NCBI GenBank assembly: GCA_964556705.1
Contig: CAZKXX010000095.1
Coordinates: 1 to 14,774, forward strand
Source of the DNA: CAZKXX01 sp964556705
Lineage (GTDB): Bacteria; Acidobacteriota; Terriglobia; UBA7540
Direction of reading: 5' to 3'
Length of the DNA: 14,774 bases
In this document: positions 1 through 6,094 of the stretch, piece after piece
How positions within the stretch are numbered: position 1 is the first letter of the stretch
Layout: each line of letters opens with the position of its first letter
Program-made: the position numbers and the translations under genes
The notes under the pieces: generated by a model
Database searches by the model: none
The model's input: the letters and a program-made list of their open reading frames with translations, nothing else
Told to the model about the DNA's origin: nothing

Positions 1-674
1 GCCGGCCGGCTACGGACGTGGACTACGACGTCAGCGTGGGCGAGATACTCGCGGGCCAGGGTGTTGCCCGGCTCGCGCTGGCAGTGCAGCACACATTCGC
101 GGATGGACTCGTCAAGCGAAGCCAGGCTCTCCCGGAAGGTGGCCCGGAGAGAGGGGTCCAGCCTCGCTTCATGCGCCGCATAGGCGCTTTCCATCTCGCG
201 AAGAGTTTCGACCAAACGAACGTCCGCACCCGGAAGAAAAGCGGTGGCCAGTGGGGCCGCCGAATGAACCGTCACCGCCTCGGAGGGGCGGTTTTCAGAA
301 TAAGGAGTGAGCAGGACCGAGACCGCCAGCACCAGCGCGGCCACGGCGGCGACCGGCGCGAAACCCGGATGCCAGAGAAATCTCGGCAGCCAGTGTTTCC
401 AGCCCGTCGCCGGCTCGCGGAAATGGTTTTCGGCTTCCAGCGTCGCCCGGATCTTCGCCCAGAGGTGCGCCGGAGGCTCCTCCCCACGGAGGTTGTGGCT
501 GGCGAAGCGGATCTGTTCGAGGTCCGCGAGCAGCACGCCGCAATAGGGGCAGGCGCGCGCGTGCCGGAGCACCTCGGGATTCACCTCGCCTTCCAGATAG
601 GCCTCGAGCGCCACGTCGAATGCGCGGCACTCGGCGCGAGGCGTATTTTCGAACTCAGGATTTCGAACGCTCAT
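1..674 (-). CDS. Zinc-finger (ZAS/zf-HC2) anti-sigma factor, membrane-anchored, 3' end outside the window
   Basis: 224 residues are visible from an ATG at 674; the reading frame stays open to the left edge, so the C-terminus is missing. The N-terminal cytoplasmic part carries the ZAS signature His38-x3-Cys42-x2-Cys45, with an additional Cys16 upstream that fits the usual Cys-x(n)-His-x3-Cys-x2-Cys arrangement. Residues about 105-123 form one hydrophobic membrane segment, and the remainder would lie in the periplasm. In this family the N-terminal domain binds and holds the partner ECF sigma factor at the membrane until a signal releases it. The gene begins 20 bp inside the end of the sigma gene in another frame, which implies translational coupling and supports the pairing. 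A purine-rich stretch (GAGGACGAGAAG) lies just upstream of the ATG. The periplasmic part shows a helical, Glu-rich character but no sensor domain I can name. Confidence 0.88.
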   Translation of the reverse strand, partial: MSVRNPEFENTPRAECRAFDVALEAYLEGEVNPEVLRHARACPYCGVLLADLEQIRFASHNLRGEEPPAHLWAKIRATLEAENHFREPATGWKHWLPRFLWHPGFAPVAAVAALVLAVSVLLTPYSENRPSEAVTVHSAAPLATAFLPGADVRLVETLREMESAYAAHEARLDPSLRATFRESLASLDESIRECVLHCQREPGNTLAREYLAHADVVVHVRSRP

Positions 675-1314
675 GGTCTTCTCGTCCTCGTTCTCCGGCG
701 TCCGCGACCTCACCCCTGTTCGCGGCGGGACCCCGGCGCTCGTCGCGCAGGATTTCCCGGAGCTTGAGGCGCGCCTTGTGAAGCTGGGACTTCGAATTGC
801 CGATCGAACAGTTCATGATCTGGGCGATCTCGTTGTGCTCGTACCCCTCCACGTCGTGGAGCACGAAAATCGTCCGGTAGCCGGGCGGCAGTTGCGCGAT
901 GGCGCGCCCCAGCCCGATGCGGCTGATGGAACCCAGCAGCCTTCGGTCGTCGTCCCCGTAATCGCGTTTGACCGGTTCTTCCTGCGAGGTGTCCACTTCA
1001 TCGAGCGAGACCTTCTGCAGCCCCTTCTTCCGGAGGTGCATGAGCACCACGTTCACGACCAGGCGGTGCAGCCAGGTCGTGAAGGCCGACTCGCCGCGAA
1101 AAGTGGAAATCTTCCGGAACAGTTGCAGGAACGCTTCCTGCGTCAGGTCTTCCGCTTCGGCGGCGTCGCCGGTCATGCGCAGGCAGAGGGAATAAACGCG
1201 CCGCTTGTGAGTTTCGAAGAGCGCGGCGAACGCCTCTTCATCCCCCTGCTGGGCGCGCGCAATCAGTTGAGTCTCGGTGGCGGCTTTGCTCGCCGCATTC
1301 TTGTCGGGGCTCAA
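655..1314 (-). CDS. ECF-family RNA polymerase sigma factor (sigma-24/RpoE-like)
   Basis: 219 residues. Sigma region 2 spans about residues 17-95, including the EDLTQEAF motif followed by the FRGESAFTTWLHRLVVN stretch that contacts the -10 element. Region 4 spans about residues 130-182, with the LPPGYRTIFVLHDVEGY and EIAQIMNCSIGNSKSQLHKAR helix-turn-helix that reads the -35 element. There is no region 1.1 or 3, as expected of the ECF group. The start is TTG at 1314: the frame upstream runs to a stop with no ATG or GTG, and the first internal ATG falls inside region 2. A GGGAT sequence a few bases upstream is the only Shine-Dalgarno-like element. The last residues are charged and overlap the start of the anti-sigma gene. 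Target promoters cannot be deduced. A 135-bp gap separates it from the propeller gene upstream, which is long enough for its own promoter. Confidence 0.93.
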   Translation of the reverse strand: MSPDKNAASKAATETQLIARAQQGDEEAFAALFETHKRRVYSLCLRMTGDAAEAEDLTQEAFLQLFRKISTFRGESAFTTWLHRLVVNVVLMHLRKKGLQKVSLDEVDTSQEEPVKRDYGDDDRRLLGSISRIGLGRAIAQLPPGYRTIFVLHDVEGYEHNEIAQIMNCSIGNSKSQLHKARLKLREILRDERRGPAANRGEVADAGERGREDHERSKS

Positions 1315-1414
1315 TCGGATCCCGTTCGGGCCGCACCTCGACTCGCTGGGTGAGATGCGGGGGAGGAAATGGAAGTTGTCTCAAAACTCGTTGGGGGAGG
1401 CCGGGTTGCCCGGG

Positions 1415-1430
1415 CCGACCGTCCGGTCGG
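1415..1430. repeat. GC-rich hairpin between the propeller gene and the sigma gene
   Basis: CCGACC and GGTCGG flank a four-base centre (GTCC) whose outer bases can also pair. It lies 20 bp past the stop of the propeller gene on the minus strand and about 100 bp before the sigma gene start. No T-run follows it on the minus strand, so it is at best a weak or factor-dependent transcription stop or an RNA-stability hairpin. Confidence 0.3.
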
Positions 1431-1449
1431 GCGTCCCCGGCGGCGCCCC

Positions 1450-3753
1450 TCAGCGGCGCGCCGCGGCCGGCTCCGACACCCGCAGGACGGCTTTCCCCAC
1501 GCCCACGTTCCCGGCCGTGTCGTAGGCGCGCAGGGTCACCACGTGCTCGCCCGGCTCCAGGCCTTCCAGCCGCACCGTAAAGGTTTCCAGGCGCGAGTCC
1601 ACGATGCCGTCGTCGGCCTGGACTTCCTGCCACTCTCGCGTTCCGATGGCCACTTCCGCCCGGCGCAGGGGCGAAGTGGCGTCTTCCGCGCGGAACTGCA
1701 CGCTCGCCGTCCCGCCCGTCACCGTCTGTCCGGTGGCGACGACGGCAGGCGGCGTGTTGTCAATCCAGAAAGGCGCGCTCACCATCTCCGCCCGGCGCGC
1801 CATCTCCGGAGGGTTCGAAAGCTCGTCGGAGGCCACCACGCGCGCCACGTATTTCCCGTCGGCGAGCGAGTTGGGCTCAATCAGCAGGTTCGGCTGCCGG
1901 TGCTTTTCCTTGACCAGGCGCCATCCGGTCTCATCGGCGGCGCGGACGTAAATCCAATAGAGGAGCGCGTCGCCGTTCGGGTCTTCGGCCTGCCAGCTCA
2001 AGACGGTGGGGGCCGGTGACAGGAACGGCCGGGCGGAGGCCGCCGCCGCGGCCGAGTACGTGACGGCGGGGCCGGAGGAGACCGAAACCCCGCCCTGGCC
2101 CTGCTGCCCGGAAGTGGCCGGCGGGCTCGCCGGGCTGGTCCGCTCCGTGCTGGTCGAAACGTTGAGCGACCGGAACTGCGGGGGCAGGTTCTGGGGCAAA
2201 TAGGAAACCGTCACCTCGTTCAGGACCGGCAAGGCCTGACCCGCGCTGCGCAGCACTGCCTTCCACTGAAGGTAGCGCGCGGAGGGGCTCTGGATAGGGT
2301 TGCCGTTGACTTCCCGGAGCGGCCCCGACCAGTCGCTCCAGGTGGTGTCGGGGCGCTCGGAGTTTCCCGAACGCGTGTGGAACTCGACCTCCGCGCCTGC
2401 GGGCACTTCACCGCGCCAGGAGAGCACTCCCCAGCGTGAGACGAACTTGGCGTCGCGCACGGGAGACTCGAAGGTGCCTTCGCGCGCCGCGCGTGAGCCG
2501 ACGCGGAACAGCTTGGCGATGTTGCTGGTGGCCACATAGAGGCTGTCCCCGCGCACCAGCAGGCGCGTCGCCAGCGCTTCCTGCGTCTGCGTCAGCAGGG
2601 TCAGCTTGGGGCCGTCGGCGGAAGGTTGCAGCCCGAAGATGCGACCGTTCGAATCGGTGGAAAAGAGGATGCGGTCGCCTTCCACGGCCAGCCCGAAAAC
2701 ACTTTCATTGTTCGAACTCCACAGCGTCTCGACGGAGTTGTCGGGTCCGATTTGGATCAGCGAGCCGCGCCCTTGGGGCAGGGGCGGGAAGGTCGCGGCC
2801 CCGGTCGGGGGTTGCGGCTGGCGTCCCAGGCTGGGCGTCGTGGCCGCCGGGGGCGGCTGCGCGGGGGGCGGCTGCTGCTGAGCCGCGCCTTGAGCCACCA
2901 CGTCGCCCGTGCCGGCGGTGACCGTAACGGTGACGGTTGGGGTCTGCTGCTGGCCGGGCTGCTGCGGCGTGATGAAATCCGGCGTGGCGCGCCCGCCCGC
3001 GGCGCCCAGCGCGGCGGCGAAGATGCGTCCGTCGGGGGCTACGGCGATGTCGCGAATTTCCGGAAAGCCCGCCTGGTGGAGCACGAACCCGCGGCCTTCG
3101 GGTGTAATCCTGAACACCAGACCGTTCGGGACGCTCCCCGCCAGCACGTTGCCCGAGCGATCGAACGCCAGGCACATGATGTGCGTCTGCTTGCTTTCGA
3201 AAAAGACTTTCCCTTCGCCTTTCGCGTCAATGCGGAAGATTTTGCCCTGGTCGCCGGTCGAGGCGTAGAGCTGTCCCGCGCGGTCGAACTCCAGCGCCCA
3301 GATGTATTTCGTTTTGGGATCGAAAAAAACGCTCGACTGACCGTCGGGCGTGACGCGGTAGATTTTGCCTTCCGGCGACGTGCCCACGTAGAGCGCGCCG
3401 TCGGAGGCGACGGCGAGCGCGAACACGTCCGGCTCTTCCGCCGTGAACAACAGTGAGCCTTTCCCGTCCGGAGTGACTTTGAAGACTTTTCCCTGATGCC
3501 CCGTGCCGATGAAAAGGTTTCCCTTCGAGTCGGAGGCCAGCGAGAGCGCCAGGGCTTCTTCGGGGGCGAAGACGGTGCTCGATTCCGGCGCCAGCGTCAG
3601 TTCGCCCTCGCGCGAGAGCGAAACGTCGCGCAGCGTCCCCTGCATGAATTCGTCGAACGTTCCCACTTGCCAGAACGTCGTCTCGACGGCGCCGAGGGTG
3701 GCGGCGGCCATCGCACCCGCCAGCACAGCGCCGAAAATCTTTCGCCTGGTCAT
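1450..3753 (-). CDS. Exported beta-propeller protein with Q/P-rich linker and C-terminal Ig/Fn3-like domains
   Basis: About 767 residues from the ATG at 3753; a GTG at 3759 is an alternative two codons earlier. AAGGA lies 10 nt before the ATG and 4 nt before the GTG, so the ATG is preferred. The N-terminus (MTRRKIFGAVLAGAMAAATL) is an export signal with a twin-Arg pair, possibly a Tat signal. Residues about 65-260 contain four or more propeller blades of about 42 residues, each with a G-x-LYxGT...GKIYRVTPDG pattern like NHL or SMP-30 repeats. A low-complexity linker rich in Gln, Pro, Thr and Ala covers about 262-325, after which further blades run to about 420. The C-terminal third holds beta-sandwich segments (for example the WQAEDPNGDALLYWIYVRA and FWIDNTPPAV motifs) typical of extracellular Fn3 or Ig folds. 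No catalytic motif was recognised; a binding or scaffold role outside the membrane is inferred. It starts 54 bp after the S55 gene stop, so the two are probably cotranscribed. Confidence 0.85.
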   Translation of the reverse strand: MTRRKIFGAVLAGAMAAATLGAVETTFWQVGTFDEFMQGTLRDVSLSREGELTLAPESSTVFAPEEALALSLASDSKGNLFIGTGHQGKVFKVTPDGKGSLLFTAEEPDVFALAVASDGALYVGTSPEGKIYRVTPDGQSSVFFDPKTKYIWALEFDRAGQLYASTGDQGKIFRIDAKGEGKVFFESKQTHIMCLAFDRSGNVLAGSVPNGLVFRITPEGRGFVLHQAGFPEIRDIAVAPDGRIFAAALGAAGGRATPDFITPQQPGQQQTPTVTVTVTAGTGDVVAQGAAQQQPPPAQPPPAATTPSLGRQPQPPTGAATFPPLPQGRGSLIQIGPDNSVETLWSSNNESVFGLAVEGDRILFSTDSNGRIFGLQPSADGPKLTLLTQTQEALATRLLVRGDSLYVATSNIAKLFRVGSRAAREGTFESPVRDAKFVSRWGVLSWRGEVPAGAEVEFHTRSGNSERPDTTWSDWSGPLREVNGNPIQSPSARYLQWKAVLRSAGQALPVLNEVTVSYLPQNLPPQFRSLNVSTSTERTSPASPPATSGQQGQGGVSVSSGPAVTYSAAAAASARPFLSPAPTVLSWQAEDPNGDALLYWIYVRAADETGWRLVKEKHRQPNLLIEPNSLADGKYVARVVASDELSNPPEMARRAEMVSAPFWIDNTPPAVVATGQTVTGGTASVQFRAEDATSPLRRAEVAIGTREWQEVQADDGIVDSRLETFTVRLEGLEPGEHVVTLRAYDTAGNVGVGKAVLRVSEPAAARR

Positions 3754-3807
3754 TCCCACACCATCCTTGCCGCGGGCCGCGACTTTCCGGCCAGGTCCCC
3801 GGGCCGG

Positions 3808-5700
3808 CTAAGAACCCGGACTGGCGACGCGCAACAGCAGCGTCTTGTACCCTCGAATCGCGAAGGGGGCCGGCGGGGTCTCAAAATCTCCCACCAGCGA
3901 CATGCCGCTCAGCACCATGCCGCTCGCCACCGAGGGGTCCGCGAGAAACGTCTGGACCAGCGAGGGCGGCGGCGAAGGGTACTCGTCACCGTGCAGAACG
4001 AAGGAGCGCTGCGGGCTCATGAGCAGGGCGTAGAGGCGGATGCCGCGCCGCATGCGGTTGAGCGCGCGCACGAGCTGGCGAAGGTCGCGCGGCGTCGAGG
4101 TGAGCAGCGCGAAGTGCGGCTGAAGCATGTTCAGCGCCGAGCCGCTGCCGATGACCACCGAGAGCGTCTTGTCGGTCAGGCTCTCGGGGATTTCCACGGG
4201 GATTTTCTCCACCACCCTTTCGCCGGAGGGGGTGCGCAGCACGGCGGTCAACTCGATCCGGTCGCCGGGGCGGACTTCGGATTTCGAGCTCCACACCTGC
4301 TCGATCGTTGCCTGGCGCTTCTCGTTCCGCGAGACGATTTCGAGGTCAATCGAGTCCACGCGAAGGTCGGGAAACGAGCCGGCCAGCAGGTAGGTCAGCG
4401 GCTGCGCCACCGCCAGCCCGGCGACGTTGCCGGTGTTCGTGTCCGCCGAGACGACCTCGTCAATGTCCACCGTTTCGCCCCCCGCCAGGCGAATCCGGCC
4501 TTTCAGCTCCAGCGTCGAAGGCCCGATCATCCGCTCCGTGGCGCTCAGCGTCGAGACCATCGCCAGATTGAGCAGCAGGGGAGAGAGGAAAGGTTCCTGC
4601 ACCACTTCAAACCGATACTCGGCCTGGCGGTTGAGCGTGGAGTTCAGCCGGATGCGCACCGGAATCTGCGGCGCCTTCTCGCCGACGACTCCGTAAATGG
4701 CTCCGAAGCGGTCCTGGCGGATGCTTCCGGCCACCGCGCCCGGGCTCGAAAGTTTGAACGAGCTGGCGAGACTGGGCACGAGCGTGACCACGCGCGCAGG
4801 CGCGAAGGGAATCTTCGCCGGGCCGGTCAGCAGAAAACGATGCCCGCAGGCGTAGAGCTGGTCGCCTTGGCGGAAGGTGACCGTGCAGTCCACGTTCAGG
4901 TTCAGGTCGCCGCGCACCAGCAGCAGGCTGATCATCGAGCCGGGCTCAAGGTCGGAGGGAACGGGTTCGGCGCCTTCTCCGGCCGCCAGAGTCGAGGCGC
5001 TCATGGGCTCGAAACCCAGGCGGCGGAAAAGCGGGGCGTAGGCTTCCACCGCTTCGCTCGTGAAACCGCCGAAGCGCAGCGGGAACTTCAGCCCGGCCAG
5101 GTTTTCACTCGCGCCCGCGCCGGCAGGAATCATCCGCGACCAGAAATCCTCATCCATCGCTTCGGGAATCAGGCGGAACTCGCCCGGCGCGCCGGGGACG
5201 CGCGCGATGCGCGGCTCGATCAGCCAGCCGCCTGCGGATTCGCGAGCCGCGCCCGGCCACCGCAGCCGGTCGCTGCGGCCTTCTTCGGCGGGCGGCGCGG
5301 CCGGGCCGGGAACCACGTCGACCATTCCCTGGATGGGCGTGATTCCGGCCAGCGGCTCCTTCGAAAAAGGGAACGAAAGCGCCACGGCGCCCACGAGTCT
5401 CCCGTCCACGTAAACGGGGCTGCCGCTCATGCCGGCGATGACGCCGGTCTTTTCCAGCGGCCCGCCGGAAATGCGCGCCAGGATGACGTCGTGCTTGGGC
5501 GCCAGCGCGTTCTTCAAGACGCCCAGAAACTCGACTTCGAACTCTTCAATCTTGTCGCCCTGGAAAATCGTGCGTCCCACACCCTTCATCCCGGGACGGA
5601 TCTCCTCGGCGGGAAAGAACTCGACCCCTTCCTGGGCGCTCGCGCCCGGAGGGAGCATCAGAAGCAAAGCGAGAATCCCGGACCAGCCAGCACGCCGCAT
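3808..5700 (-). CDS. Exported SpoIVB-type S55 peptidase-domain protein, catalytic motifs in permuted order
   Basis: 630 residues from an ATG at 5700. Residues 1-22 form a clear signal peptide ending GASA before QEG. Residues about 30-130 match the part of S55 around the serine: an EEFEVEFLGV strand, LEKTGVIAG, then GMSGSPVYVDGRLVGAV with the probable nucleophile Ser92. Residues about 250-350 match the part around the histidine: LEPGSMISLLLVRGDL, then YACGHRF with His287, LVPSLASSFKLSSPG, and FGAIYGVVG. In Bacillus SpoIVB the His (236) precedes the Ser (378); here the order is reversed. The C-terminal half (350-630) appears to be beta-rich and is unassigned. SpoIVB itself is a sporulation signalling protease; nothing here indicates sporulation, so a periplasmic or cell-surface processing role is inferred. 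The start has only weak AAGGG/GAGGT elements. The propeller gene follows on the same strand. Confidence 0.88.
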   Translation of the reverse strand: MRRAGWSGILALLLMLPPGASAQEGVEFFPAEEIRPGMKGVGRTIFQGDKIEEFEVEFLGVLKNALAPKHDVILARISGGPLEKTGVIAGMSGSPVYVDGRLVGAVALSFPFSKEPLAGITPIQGMVDVVPGPAAPPAEEGRSDRLRWPGAARESAGGWLIEPRIARVPGAPGEFRLIPEAMDEDFWSRMIPAGAGASENLAGLKFPLRFGGFTSEAVEAYAPLFRRLGFEPMSASTLAAGEGAEPVPSDLEPGSMISLLLVRGDLNLNVDCTVTFRQGDQLYACGHRFLLTGPAKIPFAPARVVTLVPSLASSFKLSSPGAVAGSIRQDRFGAIYGVVGEKAPQIPVRIRLNSTLNRQAEYRFEVVQEPFLSPLLLNLAMVSTLSATERMIGPSTLELKGRIRLAGGETVDIDEVVSADTNTGNVAGLAVAQPLTYLLAGSFPDLRVDSIDLEIVSRNEKRQATIEQVWSSKSEVRPGDRIELTAVLRTPSGERVVEKIPVEIPESLTDKTLSVVIGSGSALNMLQPHFALLTSTPRDLRQLVRALNRMRRGIRLYALLMSPQRSFVLHGDEYPSPPPSLVQTFLADPSVASGMVLSGMSLVGDFETPPAPFAIRGYKTLLLRVASPGS

Positions 5701-6094
5701 GCCCTTAGAATACCTCGGAAGCGGCGGAAAACTCCAGTGCCGATGAGGGGTGGCGATCGTTCGTCCGATCCTGGGGCCTGAACAGAGACAGAAATTCGGA
5801 GGATATCGTCCGCTGGGTCACCGAAAAGCGCGGGCGTCACCCGCCCCCTCCGCCGCCCCGATAGACTCGCAATATCCAAACTCCCGGGCACTGTCCGGGT
5901 GCAGGCTGGATATACCATCCTCCGCCACCTGGCCTCGCCAGAACCGTTTCAAACCAGACTAAGCTCCTGACCGCGTGTACCTTACAGGTATTTACGCGAT
6001 CACCTGATTTTTGCTTGACAGATAGGGCGGGGGGTAATCGCCGCGGCACGTAGCCACAGGGTACACGATACAACTTCTTCCGCGAGGTGCTGCG
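5701..6094. other. Divergent intergenic region between the S55 gene and the 786-residue gene
   Basis: A 394-bp stretch with no convincing gene; the open frames here have arginine-rich or low-complexity products and no ribosome-binding site. It must hold start signals for both flanking genes. A TTGACA at 6015-6020 points towards the plus-strand gene, but no good -10 hexamer lies 16-18 bp further on (TAATCG is only 14 bp away). A small inverted repeat, CAGGT at 5985-5989 and ACCTG at 6002-6006, lies just upstream of that hexamer. A short CCCGG/CCGGG hairpin lies at 5883-5899. No operator can be named. Confidence 0.5.

Noticed and set aside
18..767. A 249-codon plus-strand frame opposite the anti-sigma gene
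   Set aside because: The minus strand encodes a coherent zinc-finger anti-sigma factor with a membrane segment; the plus-strand product is compositionally biased and domainless.
3496..5781. A 761-codon open frame on the plus strand, antisense to the S55 and propeller genes
   Set aside because: The product is Arg/His/Gln-rich with no domain or signal. It spans the gap between two well-supported minus-strand genes and mirrors their codon bias, as expected for antisense frames in GC-rich DNA.
6015..6043. TTGACA at 6015-6020 as a promoter for the 786-residue gene
   Set aside because: No acceptable -10 hexamer at 16-18 bp; kept only as a remark in the intergenic entry.
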